From positions 32,661,841-32,725,840 of the forward strand of contig CM055094.1 in assembly GCA_029204225.1 (NCBI GenBank): DNA of 64,000 bases. The letters run 5' to 3'. A program made the position numbers and the translations under genes. Of the stretch, positions 47,617-58,768 are shown piece after piece. The notes below the pieces were generated by a model. That model was given only the letters and a program-made list of their open reading frames with translations. It did no database searches and was not told the origin of the DNA. Numbering within the stretch: the stretch's first letter is position 1; each line of letters starts with the position of its first letter. This DNA is from Diphasiastrum complanatum. Its lineage: Eukaryota; Streptophyta; Lycopodiopsida; Lycopodiales; Lycopodiaceae.

Positions 47617-50218
47617 GAAATGGTGAAAGCTAGACGTCAAAATACTAATGATCAGGCACTTGCGACACACCAAAAACAAGGCAAGGGCAAGGGTAAAAAG
47701 AAGACTAAGCAGCAATTTGCCAAGTCTCAGGAGGATGAGGGATCTTCCAGCAAAACTAAGAAGAAAGGCAAGTGCTTCCATTGTGGTAAAAAGGGCCACT
47801 AGAAGAGTGAATGTCACAAATTCCTGGTGGAACAAGGCAAGGGAAAACCAAAACAAGTAGGTAACCTTGTCGATGAAGGTGAGATTGAAGACTCTAGCAT
47901 CTTCATATCTGCATTGTCATCTAATCAAGATGATCAAGCATGGTATATTGACTCAGGAGCCACAAGACACATGACAGATAACAAGAATTGGTTCAGTAGT
48001 TTGAAGGTGTTGGATAATGGAACATTTGTTTCACAAGCAAATGGTGAGGTGTGCATGATCAAGGGGATAGGCACAGTTTCAATCCAACTGTCTGATGGCA
48101 AAAGCAGGATGATCAGGGAGGTACTTTACGTACCAAGTTTGAAGAAAAATCTACTTTCTGTTGGAGTCATTACTGATCAAAAGTTGAAAGTAGAGTTTGC
48201 CCATGATCGTTGCTTTGTGAAGGATGCGAACCAAAAGTTCAAAGTTATTGCGAATGGAGTAAGAGAGCCCAATACAAAATTGTACAGGTTGAATGCTACA
48301 ATCAAGGGGCAACATGGACTTATATCATCCGTTCCTTCGCAAACTGAGTTGTGGCACAAGAGGCTTGGTCACTTGAACTTGGGACGCCTCACTTTGATGA
48401 GAAAATTGGAGATGGTAATAGGACTGCCTACCATAGAAGATCACTTGAAATCGATGTGCGAATCTTGTATATATGGGAATCAGCATCGAGAGAAGTTCAA
48501 TAAAGGGGATGTTGCAAGAGCAAAGAACATCCTGGATTTAATCCACACAGATTTATGCGGGCCCATGAGGACCATGTCCTTAGGAAAATCCTTCTATTTC
48601 ATGACCTTTATTGATGATATGTCACGTAAGACGTGGATCTACTTCTTGAAGAAGAAATCAGATACTTTTGATAACTTCAAAAACTTCAAAAACTTGGTTG
48701 AAAATCAGACAGGTAAGAAGATCAAAGTCCTAAGATCAGATAGTGGAGGTGAGTATAAGTCTAATGACTTCAATGATCTTTGTGATCAATGTGGGATTAA
48801 AAGACAATTTACGCAAGCTCATACTCTTGCTCTCAATGGTGTAACTGAGCGCAAAAATCGTACGATTGTGGAAAGTGCCAGATCTATGCTAGTTGAGATA
48901 AAATTACCAAAAGATTTTTGGTCAGAAGCATGTAGCACGGCAGTCTATCTTCAAAATAGAAGTCCTACCACTGCCATACCAAAAATAACACCTGAGGAAG
49001 CATTCACAAAGAAGAAGCCAAAAGTGAACCACTTGTGAATCTTTGGATGTAAGGCCTTTGTACATATTCCTAAGGAAGAGAGACGTAAACTTGATGTAAA
49101 GGCTATCAAGTGCATATTCCTAGGATATGATGATCGCGTGAAGGGCTATAGATGTTTTGATCCAGTCGAAAACAAAATCCATATAAGTCGAGATGTTATC
49201 TTTGATGAATCCAAGATGTATGAAGACGAAGATGCTGAGAAGATAGCACATCCAGTAGGAAAAATGGTATAGTGAGGATACCACCTGATGATGATCCATT
49301 CATTGACCTTCCGAGTGATGAACATGAGGATACATCTCAAGATACTACTACTCAACCTCAAAAAATAGGTTGGAGAGGTAGGGACAAACCTTTTGGTGCA
49401 AGAAGGATTGAAATTGCAGGTGACAAACGCAAGGAGAAGGATGTATCATGGGATACATTTTCACCAGGAAGGCGATCACCTGACAGAAAGCTCCCTAAGT
49501 GGTTTGAGAGATTGATGGAGAGCCGCGGCATAGATGACTTTCCAGGATCATCTAACCAGGGAGAGCTACGAAGATCAACAAGAGAGAAGATACTACCTGA
49601 AAGGTATGAAGCAAATTATGCTCTCTTATCTAGAATTATTCAAAGCAAAGAACCTTCGACTTATAGTAAAGCGAAGAATGATGATATTTGGATCAAGGCC
49701 ATGGGAGAGGAGAGGGAGTCAATTGCTAAGCATAGCACATGGGACTTAGTAGAACCACCAGTTGGCAAGAAATCCATTGGTTGCAAATGGGTATACAAAA
49801 CTAAGTACCATGCAGATGGAAGCATAGCAAAGCACAAAGCAAGATTGGTAATCAAAGGGTACACACAAAATAAAGGCATTGACTATGAGGAGACCTTTGC
49901 GCTGGTGTGTAAGTGGAATACTCTACGTCTACTTATTGCTTTAGCTTCACATTTTGGTTGGCCTTTGCATTAGATGGATGTGAAATCTGCTTTTCTAAAT
50001 GGTGAGTTAGAAGAAGAAGTGTTCATGGATCAACCTGAAGGCTTTGTAACGAAAGGACAGGAAAATAAAGTATGTCGCTTGAAGAAAGCGCTTTATGGTC
50101 TTAAACAAGCACCATGTGCGTGGTATAGCAGGATTGATGCCTACTTTCATTCAAAGGGGATGGTGAGAACACATTCTGATCCAAATCTATATGTCTTATG
50201 CTTTGATGGTATGGTTGC
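47617..50218 (+). pseudogene. pol: C5 zinc knuckle, protease, integrase, partial RT
   Basis: Knuckle CFHCGKKGH is followed by TAG where Trp is expected (47800-47802). An open 403-codon frame follows (47827-49038): protease WYIDSGATRHM, integrase zinc domain LWHKRLGH...CESCIYGNQH, and core Asp (HTDLCGP), Asp (RSDSGGEY) and Glu (NGVTERKNR), all present. Stops at 49036 and 49271 interrupt the integrase tail and linker. RT runs 49690-50218 (GCKWVYKTKYH, TAG 49972, [21 protein letters not shown]) and ends before the YVDD site. It is one of the better preserved copia polyproteins here. Confidence 0.9.
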
Positions 50219-50480
50219 TTGTCCGTTCACCGTAGATTTCACAAGTTTGCTCATAGATCTGGAGGAATCGGATGGGATCTGATGATCCGTCGTATTTTGG
50301 TATTTCCATCAGTGGTGCTCTTCGGACTGCTTGCAAGGGTGCGACAGGTACGGGTTGGCCCATTGGATCCATTGGTGTTGGTTCCGGTTCTGTCTCTTGT
50401 TGCACAACTGCTAATCTGGGAAGGTGTGGTGCTTGATTTGCTATCCTTCGTGCTATTGATCGTCTCGATCTCAGATTCAT
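50219..50480 (-). pseudogene. gag: G1- gag N-terminal part
   Basis: From ATG 50480 (MNLRSRRSIARRIANQ), a basic N-terminus, then [21 protein letters not shown], nearly the same as G1+ gag at about 34540-34620. It is cut at the C5 junction after YGERTS. Confidence 0.8.
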
Positions 50481-51698
50481 CTGATGGTGGGTTCCAAAGT
50501 GATTGGATCTTGCTTATACATTAGGATGCAGTCTGGATCTCTAAGGATCTGATCAATCTAATCAGTCGGAAGTGAATTTTAGACCCTTTACGGTGGTTTT
50601 TTCTTGATAACTTTTTACTCCTTGCATTGATTGACCTGAGATTTTGACAATAGCTGGATCTGATGCAGTCTGCGAGGGTTCTCTTGTGCAAGGGTTGGCT
50701 GTGCGAGGGTCCTTTAACTATTTTTTCAGGTAAAAAACTTGATATCTTTCAGATCTCTGGGAAGTAACCCTCGCAAGGCTCACAGTAGTTGGATCTGGGT
50801 CAGATCTCACTATAGAAGTTTCTGCGAGAGTTAACTCTCACAAGAAGTAAAAATTTCACTATTTGTGAGGGTTCAAAACCACTTTTTTGGCTTGATCTTC
50901 ACCATATCTTCACACTAACTCTCTCAAGCTTCATCACTGATGTAAATTGACATTCTAAATTGATTAAGAGAGTCTGCGAGAGTTCTTACTGGAAGGATTT
51001 GCTGGATCTTCACTTTTTAGTGATTTTTTTGCACTTAAATCCAATTTCCAGCTCATTGGAATCAAACTAACTCTCGCAAGCTCTTTTGTGTCCTGGTCTC
51101 ACTGAGATGGAACTTCAGAATCCTCTACGAGAGTTCTTGACCACTGGAACTGAAAATTTTGCTGTCTGTGAGGGTTCACTGGTACTTTCCCATCTTTTTT
51201 TCACTGGGAACTCTCGCACAGGCACTTAGACATCAAACTAACTCTGGCAAGCTTCTCTGTGTCCTGGTCTCACTGAGATGGAACTTCAGAGGGCTCTGCG
51301 AGAGTTCTTATGAAGATTTAATTTTTTTTGGATTTTTTCAAGGGTTTTTTTGAATTTTTTATGATTTTTCTCTTATTTTTACAATATGCTTAGAACTAAC
51401 TCTCGCAGGCTTCTATGCAGATCTGGGACAGTACCCTGGAGCTGCTGCCAGTCATGCAAGGGTTAATTCTCACTGATTTTGGAGATAAAAAAATATGATG
51501 AGATTTTAGGCTCTTTTTCCTTCCAAAATGCAGATTGGTGTGTTTTTTGGATTTTTTGGCTGGTTGGTTTGGGTTTCAAGCCCTTAGAGGCCGTTCAGGG
51601 CATCCTCTACCCTCTCACCCCTCCTCCACTAGTTGTGAATAGTCCAAACACAAAAAAATATAGAAAACTAACTCTCAACACCCAAAAATCTACCTAAA
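50481..51698 (-). other. G1- leader with TCTGCGAGAGTT motifs
   Basis: 1.2 kb with at least a dozen copies of the motif or its complement, e.g. 50668, 50820, 50968, 51072, 51124, 51167, 51209, 51295 and 51390. It parallels the G1+ leader as far as about 70 bases from the primer site, where plus-strand RT begins. Confidence 0.75.
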
Positions 51699-51699
51699 A

Positions 51700-52871
51700 C
51701 TAGTACCTTTCAACGAATTATGCAGGCAACACTCAAAGAGTACTTGCAAATTTTTTTGGAGATTTTCTTGGATGATCTGTGTGTGCACGGACCTAACTTG
51801 GAGCATTTATCCAATCTAGAAAAGGTGCTAAATAAATGTCACGAATATCAGATATTCTTGAACCCAAAGAAGTGTCAATTCTGGGTGACACAAGGCCTAA
51901 TTCTTGGCCATATAGTATTCAAACACGAGATCGCCACAGACCTATCAAAGATAAGGATCATTCTCGATCTACCACTACCAGGAACGATCCGCGGAGTCTA
52001 CATTTTCATGGGTCATGCTAACTATTACCAAATCTTCATTTTAGACTTTGCGGAGTTAGCATGACCAATCTACAAACTCACAATGGAACCACATTGGACA
52101 GAGGAAGCCCTACAGGCTTTCCAAAAGCTTAAAGACGCATTGGTCTCAGCACCAATATTACGCCCACCCAATTGGTCCATAGTGTTTCATGTGCATACAG
52201 ATGCATCAAAGTATGCATTGGGAGCTGTCTTAACCTAGCCAGGAGAAAACAAAAAGGATTTTCCAATCCGATTTGCAAGTCGAAAGCTCAGTGACTCAGA
52301 GATGAATTGTTCAACAACAGAACGAGAGACACTGGCTATGATTTACGTGGTTAAGAAATTTCAGCATTATTTGATGGCCACACACTTTGTTTTTTATACG
52401 GACCATCAACCCTTGTTATATCTTGTTAATAAAACTTGTAACACAGGAAGAATCACTCGTTGGTTACTTCTATTGTTGGAGTTTAATTTTCGGATAGAGA
52501 TTTGCAAGGGAAAGCAACATTATATGGTGGATCATGTGTTGTAAATCAAGAAAAAGAAAACTGCAACCCTACCTAATGATGAGTTACCTGATACTACCTT
52601 GTTTTATATTGACACTGTACCTGAATGGGCCACAAATATAGTTGAATATTTAATGCGGGGCCAACCGGATAAATCTTACCCAAGACGAAACAACGGAAAC
52701 TGAGACCTTATCAGCTGATTGCCAGCCAATTATATCGAAGGGAACCAGGCGATATTCTTCAGAGATGTATTCTTTCACACAAGGCCACCCAAATTATTTT
52801 AATTTCGCATGAAGGCATGAGTGGTGATCATTTTGCATCTTACATTACAGTTCGCAAAGTCCTGCAATCAG
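51700..52871 (+). pseudogene. pol: G1+ RT end, RNase H and integrase start
   Basis: RT piece TFQRIMQATLKEY, FLDDLCVHG and KCQFWVTQG, then RNase H (VHTDASKYALGAV, TERETLAMIY, FYTDHQPLLYL) and the first integrase residues (YITVRKVLQ). Stops are at about 52062 and 52238, and others follow. It is cut exactly by the G2 LTR at 52872. It is very similar to G1- pol (42517-42969) and is read as the continuation of G1+ (32200-35639). Confidence 0.85.
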
Positions 52872-53678
52872 TGTTAGTAACTGTGCTAACACAGAGAAAA
52901 TAAAAAAATAATAAAACTCCGTGGCATGTGTTTTGTAAGACCACGTACGAGTATCTGTCAATAAACTTCAAGCCATGGCATGTGTTTTGTAAGTCCATGA
53001 GTAGAAGCTTAAATAATAATAAAATAGCTTAAACTTAGATTTAGAACTTAGACTTAGGAAACTTAAGATTAGAAATATTTTATCTTAAGTTGTCCTAAGT
53101 TAATAAAATTGAAGTTCTAAATCCTAAGTTAGAAGTTCTAGAAAGGCTAGAAACATATTAGTCCCATAAGTTAGTAGACACTTATGGAAGACCCTCTTTG
53201 CCATAAAAGGAGAGGTATTTGCATTGTAAACAACACTTTTGAGATTAAGCTATCTTGCTCTCTATTTTGGAGAATTATCATTCTATTTCATTTGTGTTCC
53301 CTTTGGAAAGGTGCATAGCTTGAGGGAAGGTGCTCGGGCCTCCTCTTGCCTCCTTTTCATCGGTTTTATTGTGGCATGTTCATTATTGCTTATTTGTTTA
53401 GTATTAGCTGCAATCTCATTTTATTACCCCTCGGGTGTTAATCTAGGATTAGTCTAGTCACCTTGCTAGTTGGGTAAGCCTTAGCAAGGATTTTCATTAT
53501 TGTTACTAATTAGTTTATTTCCGTTTCGGGCACTAGTTGGGTAAGCCTTAGTGCTCTCATTCCTTCATATTTCTGTTGAAGCTTTTGTAGAAACTTAAAA
53601 AGTGGACGAATCTCTACATCCCTATACTACACCCGTAAGTAGATCTAGCCACCGCACTCACTAGAAATACTTCCAACA
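52872..53678 (+). repeat. 5' LTR of G2
   Basis: 807 bp from TGTTAGTAACTGTGCTAACA (self-complementary end, as in G1) to TTCCAACA, next to the primer site. It interrupts the G1+ integrase frame. A TATA-like CCATAAAAGGAG lies near 53200. Confidence 0.8.
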
Positions 53679-53679
53679 T

Positions 53680-53694
53680 TGGCACCGTTGTGGC
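53680..53694 (+). other. primer-binding site of G2
   Basis: TGGCACCGTTGTGGC, a variant of the TGGCGCC-type site found after the G1 and G3 LTRs. Confidence 0.7.
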
Positions 53695-54565
53695 TTTTTA
53701 AGTATTTTTCTACCTAGCTTCGTCACCTTTCTTTCTTTTATTTCTTGCTTCCGTGTTGTATGTTTGCTTGTGTGCTTGTCTCTATCTACCAACAAACAAC
53801 ACGCGTCGTCTCTCCAGATCCTACACGAGCTACGAAGCAACTTCTCAAACCAGGGGGAAGCAACAAAAGTGTCAACTTGGGCATTTTCTTCAAAAGAAGT
53901 GACCCAAGTGACCTTTCTCACAACCAACCAGGTATATCAGAATTCGTCAGTCAGTCTGCAGCCCTAAAAGACCCTGATCTTTCATTTTATCACCTCCATG
54001 AATTTTGACCACAGTCAGATTTTGAGAAAACAGCTTGTTATACTGTCAAAATTCCTTATTTCTCATCAAAATCTTTGTCTTATAATTCGCCGACTTCACT
54101 GAGGCTAAATCTCATTAAGATCAGTCCTTCAGCAGCTCTGCGAATTCTATCTCACAGATTTTTCCCGTTTACTAATAGATTATCACATCTTTCTCTATAT
54201 TCCCTATCTGCCAGTCAAACCTCTCTGTTAGAATTCGCCATCAAGCCTAAGAATTTGCCGTTACAAAGCAAGATTTTTCTGTACTATCTGCAAATTCTGA
54301 ATCGCCAAATTTTTCCAGAAAATCTAAAAAAAATCACTATTCTGACATTCAAAATACTTGTTCAGAATTCGCGAGTATTACAGTTAGATTTACCTGTCTT
54401 TTCACAATTTCTCAGCCTGTCCGCAAATTCTATAACAATCAGAAAGACCAGATTTTGTCCTACACTATCCATTCTGCAAGCAAACTGCCATTTTTGTCAA
54501 GTACAGTCCTGCCTACTACTCTGTATTTTGCATTATGTCTCATGACTGTGCTGAATCTTCTAATC
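53695..54565 (+). other. G2 leader with repeated AATTCGC motifs
   Basis: Related short motifs recur on both strands: CAGAATTCGTCAG (53937), AATTCGCCGAC (54077), CTGCGAATTCTATC (54137), AGAATTCGCCATC (54230), CAGAATTCGCGAG (54363), CCGCAAATTCTAT (54421). A 156-codon frame through this repeat-rich DNA (54075-54545) is not considered a gene. Confidence 0.55.
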
Positions 54566-54710
54566 CAACTCCTCCATGAATAGAATGAAGAATTCCATGT
54601 ATCGATGCACCAAAGTACGATGGCGAATCTGACCCAGTCCGATTTCTCCAAGACTTTGATAATGCATGCTATTTTTATGGAGATACCTCTGAAACTGAAA
54701 AGCTTTGCCT
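54566..54710 (+). pseudogene. gag: G2 gag fragment
   Basis: APKYDGESDPVRFLQDFDNA then CYFYGDTSETEKL, equivalent to the [16 protein letters not shown] region of G1 gag. It is cut at 54710 by the C3 3' LTR fragment. Confidence 0.75.
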
Positions 54711-54778
54711 AACATATTCTAATGTTTGATCAATATTTACATGAACCAATGTCAAGTGAGAAGTGACAATTTTCAACA
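54711..54778 (-). repeat. 3' LTR fragment of C3
   Basis: The minus strand reads TGTTGAAAATTGTCACTTC... and matches the start of the 5' LTR at 60211 for 68 bases. Purine tract GAAGTGAGGAGGAG (54779-54792) precedes it. Confidence 0.9.
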
Positions 54779-54791
54779 CTCCTCCTCACTT

Positions 54792-55670
54792 CTAACTTGG
54801 CAAATCTAGTGTACATCTATCTACAATTCCAAGAGCATATCTTAACTTAAAAAATGGATCTTTGGACAATGGTTTGGTTAAGATATCAGCTATGCATTCG
54901 GATGATGGTACGTGATGTAGTTGCACTTCCTTGGATTGTACCTTCTCCCTCACAAAGTGGTGAGCTATCTCAATATGCTTTGTTCTAGCATGGAAGATAG
55001 GATTTGAAGCAATTTGTTGAGAAGCTTGATTGTCACAAAATATGTAAGGGATCTCTTCGGCCTCTAGCACATGTAGTTCCATCAAGAGTCTTCTTAGCCA
55101 TAGGAGCTCTTTGGTTGTTGAAGTCAATGCCTTGTACTCGGCTTCACAAGAAGATAGTGAGATTGTATCTTGCTTTTTGGAAAACCAAGATATCACTCCT
55201 CCACAAAGAAATGTTGCAAATGCACTAATGGACTTCCTATCCATCTTGTCTCCTGCAAAATCTGAATCCGAGTAGGCTCTCAAGTGCAAGTTAGATCCTT
55301 CATAAGTATGCCAAAAAATCTAGTACTAGAAACATATCTAAGTACTCTCTTGGCACTTTTCCAATGATGAACTGAAGGAGCTTGCATACTTTGACTCAAC
55401 TTGCTTACACAAAAACTTAAGTCAGGTCTAGTGATAGTTAAATAGATTAGAGAGCCTATAAGCTTCCTAAAGAGAGGATGTCCTCAAAGGATGCTAAATC
55501 ACCTTCATTAGTTGCTTTCACAACATGCTCCATAGGGGTGTCAATCCCCTTACAATCTTTCATACCAAATCTTTCAAGAATGGAAGTAGCATACTTAGAT
55601 TGACTTATGAAAGTACAATTGCTACTTCTAGACACTTCTATCCCAAGTATAAACTTTAGGTAGCCTAGAT
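54792..55670 (-). pseudogene. pol: C3 RT end and RNase H
   Basis: After a one-base deletion at the EFKM codon (55671) the RT tail continues in another frame (LGYLKFILGIEVSRS, SKYATSILERFGMKDCKG), with further small breaks near 55480 and 55310. RNase H is then open as 165 codons from 55289 ([56 protein letters not shown]). Confidence 0.85.
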
Positions 55671-58544
55671 CTACATCTTGAACTCACTAGATAAGTCAAC
55701 TTTTACTTTGCCTATGCCATCATCATCATTTCCTGTCATAATGATGTCATCAACATAAAAAACCAAAATGATGATCTTTCCTTCATTACATTTGAAATAT
55801 AAAGAAGGTTCATAAGCACTTAGTACAAAGCCAAGGGAATAGAGAAAATCATACAACCTAGAGTACCAAGCTCTAGGTGCTTGCTTCAAGCCATATAGGC
55901 TCTTCCTTAAGTAGCACACCTTTTGCTCCTCACCAACCTTGATGAAGCCCTCAGGTTGCATCATGTAGATTTCCTCTTCTAAGAAGCCATTCAAGAAGGC
56001 ATTTGTCACATCCATTTGGTAGAGATCCCATTTGAACAAAGTAGCAATGCAAATGATTAATCTAATAGTTACAAGCTTAGCTACAGGTACAAATGTTTCT
56101 TCATAATCCAATCCTTTTATTTGAAGAAATCCCTTAGCAACAAGCCTAGCTTTGTATTTACTAATAGATCCATCTTGATTGTACTTAATTCTATAAATCC
56201 ACTTACATGCAAGTGGTTTATTTCCTCTTGGAAGATTTACAAGATTCCAAGTATGATTCTCTTCTAATGCATCATACTCTACTTGCATTGCATCTCTCCA
56301 AACTTTAGATTCACATGCTTCTTCAAAAGATGATGGTTCTTCAATCAATGTAGCTAAAAAAGAGTAAGAGGTAGAAGATGTAGAGCTTTCTTTTTGCTTT
56401 CCCTTGTCCACATAGGTAAGCCTTGAGGGCTCGGCCTTGCTCCTTGATAATCTTCTTGGCCCCTTTTGACTCGGATCCAAATCTCCATCCTCGGCTTTGT
56501 CATGATCCTCCTCGGGTTTGTCAAGATCCTCCTCGGATTTGTCAAGATATTCAATGCACAATGGGTTAGATCCATTTGACAAGCTCTTAGCAAATTGTGA
56601 CTCATCAAAAAGTACATCCTTGCTTACCTTTACCTTTTTGGATGTAGGATCATATATCCTATATCCCTTGCTATTTTCTCCATAGCCAACAAAGATTCCT
56701 TTGAAGGAGGTAGTATCTTCTTTCCTTTTAGTCTCCAAAGGAATGTGTACATAACAAGTACATCCAAAGATCTTAAAATCTTTTACATTGGGTTTCTTAT
56801 CAAACAAGGCTTGATAAGGTGAGATCCCATCTATAGCACTACTAGGAAGTCTATTACACAAATAATTAGCACATGTTATGGCTTCTCCCCAAAATGAGAT
56901 GGGAAGTGATGCATCAAGCCTCAAGGACTTTGCACACTCACATAAACTCCTATTTTTCCTCTCGGCCACCCCATTTGGTTGAGGGGTGTAGGAACAAGTG
57001 TATTGTAACTTAATACCATTGATCTCACAAAAGTCTTTCATTTTATTGGAGGTGTACTCTCCTCCATTATCACATCTTAGTGCTTTGATAGAAGTACTAA
57101 GTTGTTTCTCTACTAGAGACTTGAACTTAATGAAAGCTTCATAAACAAGACTTTTCTTTGATAGTAACTCAATCCATGTGAATCTAGTACAATCATCTAT
57201 AAAAGTTACATACATCAAGGCACCTCCATTACTTGCATGTGAAAAATTATGTACATCAGAATGTATGAGATCCAAGGGAGAGAGAGATCTTGATGAAGAT
57301 TTCTTGTAAGAAGATTTGTGTGACTTTGCAAGGCCACATGCCTCACACATTTTTCCACACTTCTTGCAAGTTCTTGGTAGGCCGAGAGCTAGTTCCTTGC
57401 TTGCCATTGACTCCATAGATTGAAGATTAGGATGGCCTAATCTCTTATGCCAAAGCTCCACTTGAGTTAGCTCCTCCCTAGCCAAGTTCACACTTTCACT
57501 TGCAACATTAGCATCCAACTTGAAAAGTCTACCTTGCTTAATGCCACTAGCTATGCACTTATCATTTTTCAAGATGGAACAAACTCCATTCTTGAAATGT
57601 ACGTCTAGTCCATTGTCCATTAATTGTCCTACACTAAGCAAGTTTCTTGAAATGGTAGGAACATACAAAACATTATCTAGATCTATCCTTTTAGATGTGC
57701 CTAAACAAAGAGGTATAGATCCTATGCCATCTATCTTGCATGCTTGATCACTAGCAGTGTATATTGACTTCTTAGAGTCATTACAAGATAGAAGAGTAGA
57801 AAAATAATGCTTGTTAAAGGACATGTGGGAACTAGCCCCACTATCTATCCACCATGTGTCTTGACTTGAAGTTGGTGTAGATGCAACCATTAAGGATGTG
57901 TTGAATCCATCCTCATATTCTTCCTCTTGAGCAATGTTCCCTTGATCTCCTTTGGCTTGTTGATTCTTCTTCAAGTAGCATTCTGAGGCAAAGTATCCTT
58001 TCTTTCCACAAAAGAAACACTTTAGTTTTGCCTTGTTCTTCACTTTGCCTTTGGAGGTAGATCCTCCATTCTTCATCTTGGCCTCCTTGCCTTGATTTTT
58101 CTTGAATGGATTTTGCTTTTTCTTGCCTCTAGATGTAAAGTTAGCTTTCTCCTCTCCTCCATTAAGTGACATGCTATCCATTCTTGTCTTGAGGTGTAGA
58201 AGCCTACTCTCCTCGGCCACAAGAACATTGTGCAACTTTTCAATGGATGGAAGAGAGTATTGAATGGCAAATGATTGGACTAAGTTGGTAAACTCATCAT
58301 TTAGACCATTCAAAATGATTTGTACAAGTTCTTGATCTTGGATCTTCTCTCCTATTGCACTTAACTCCTTGTTAAGAGATTTGATCCTAAGAACATACTC
58401 TTGTCCACTCTCTCCACTTCCTTTCATGCTTTGGAAAACTTGATTTCTTGACATGAGGATTCTTGAAGTATTGTTGGATTCATAAATGCTCTTTAATGAA
58501 TCCCAAGCCTCTTTGGATGAGGTACAAGAAGACACCTCTTTCAA
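55671..58544 (-). CDS. pol: C3 gag-pol polyprotein, 957-codon open frame
   Basis: Domains in order: gag capsid (residues 1 to about 125, with LVQIILNGLNDEFTNLVQ); basic linker; zinc knuckle CFFCGKKGYFASEC (about 173-186), where Tyr replaces the zinc-binding His; protease WWIDSGASSHM (about 231); integrase zinc domain LWHKRLGH...CEACGLAK; core Asp (HSDVHNF), Asp (RCDNGGEY) and Glu (NGVAERKNR); integrase tail; RT with MDVTNAFLNG, YGLKQAPRAWY and YVDD near residue 935. A full element would continue through RT and RNase H, but a missing base makes the frame end at FKM. The gag start lies upstream in another frame (58768). The loss of the knuckle His and the RT frameshift suggest it is not autonomous now. 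Confidence 0.9.
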   Translation of the reverse strand: MKEVSSCTSSKEAWDSLKSIYESNNTSRILMSRNQVFQSMKGSGESGQEYVLRIKSLNKELSAIGEKIQDQELVQIILNGLNDEFTNLVQSFAIQYSLPSIEKLHNVLVAEESRLLHLKTRMDSMSLNGGEEKANFTSRGKKKQNPFKKNQGKEAKMKNGGSTSKGKVKNKAKLKCFFCGKKGYFASECYLKKNQQAKGDQGNIAQEEEYEDGFNTSLMVASTPTSSQDTWWIDSGASSHMSFNKHYFSTLLSCNDSKKSIYTASDQACKIDGIGSIPLCLGTSKRIDLDNVLYVPTISRNLLSVGQLMDNGLDVHFKNGVCSILKNDKCIASGIKQGRLFKLDANVASESVNLAREELTQVELWHKRLGHPNLQSMESMASKELALGLPRTCKKCGKMCEACGLAKSHKSSYKKSSSRSLSPLDLIHSDVHNFSHASNGGALMYVTFIDDCTRFTWIELLSKKSLVYEAFIKFKSLVEKQLSTSIKALRCDNGGEYTSNKMKDFCEINGIKLQYTCSYTPQPNGVAERKNRSLCECAKSLRLDASLPISFWGEAITCANYLCNRLPSSAIDGISPYQALFDKKPNVKDFKIFGCTCYVHIPLETKRKEDTTSFKGIFVGYGENSKGYRIYDPTSKKVKVSKDVLFDESQFAKSLSNGSNPLCIEYLDKSEEDLDKPEEDHDKAEDGDLDPSQKGPRRLSRSKAEPSRLTYVDKGKQKESSTSSTSYSFLATLIEEPSSFEEACESKVWRDAMQVEYDALEENHTWNLVNLPRGNKPLACKWIYRIKYNQDGSISKYKARLVAKGFLQIKGLDYEETFVPVAKLVTIRLIICIATLFKWDLYQMDVTNAFLNGFLEEEIYMMQPEGFIKVGEEQKVCYLRKSLYGLKQAPRAWYSRLYDFLYSLGFVLSAYEPSLYFKCNEGKIIILVFYVDDIIMTGNDDDGIGKVKVDLSSEFKM

Positions 58545-58768
58545 GAGGTCATTGCATACATTTAACTTTATGCAATGTAGAGCTAATCTTGCTCTCTTCT
58601 TGTATTGGCTTGTTCTTGGGGAGTTTGAGGCTCTTCCTCTACTCCTTGAACTATGTCATATAGATCATGGATCACTAGGAGTGATTCCATTCTCACTTTC
58701 CAAATGGAATAATTTGTGGAAGTGAGTCTCTCACTTGATTCCATCAAATATCCACCCATGGATGACAT
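58545..58768 (-). pseudogene. gag: C3 gag start
   Basis: ATG 58768 (MSSMGGYLMESSERLTSTNY, SIWKVRMESLL) is the standard copia gag opening, parallel to C2 gag at 11096. The frame stops at 58583, and gag continues in the long frame from 58544, so one or two small breaks separate them. Confidence 0.85.

Larger units (their letters stand above)
45695..50218 (+). mobile_element. copia element C5, 3'-truncated, inside G1- gag
   Basis: Possible LTR remnant (45695 to about 45900), primer site, 1.1-kb leader, gag, protease, integrase and the front half of RT. It stops mid-RT at about 50218, where G1- gag (opposite strand) resumes. About 100 or more codons of G1- gag are missing between the two junctions, so insertion was followed by deletion. 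Confidence 0.75.
35640..51698 (-). mobile_element. gypsy element G1-, nearly complete, invaded by copia C5
   Basis: Minus-strand order: leader (51698-50481), gag start (50480-50219), C5 insertion, gag end and knuckles, protease, linker, RT, RNase H, integrase (ending 40765), motif cluster, TATA region, accessory ORFs (39670-36470) and 3' LTR (36456-35640). The 5' LTR, primer site and some leader are lost at 51698. It lies between two halves of G1+ and is read as an insertion into it, followed by deletion. Confidence 0.75.

Noticed and set aside
54075-54545. 156-codon plus-strand frame
   Set aside because: It lies in the G2 leader, is dominated by repeated AATTCGC words, and has no domain.
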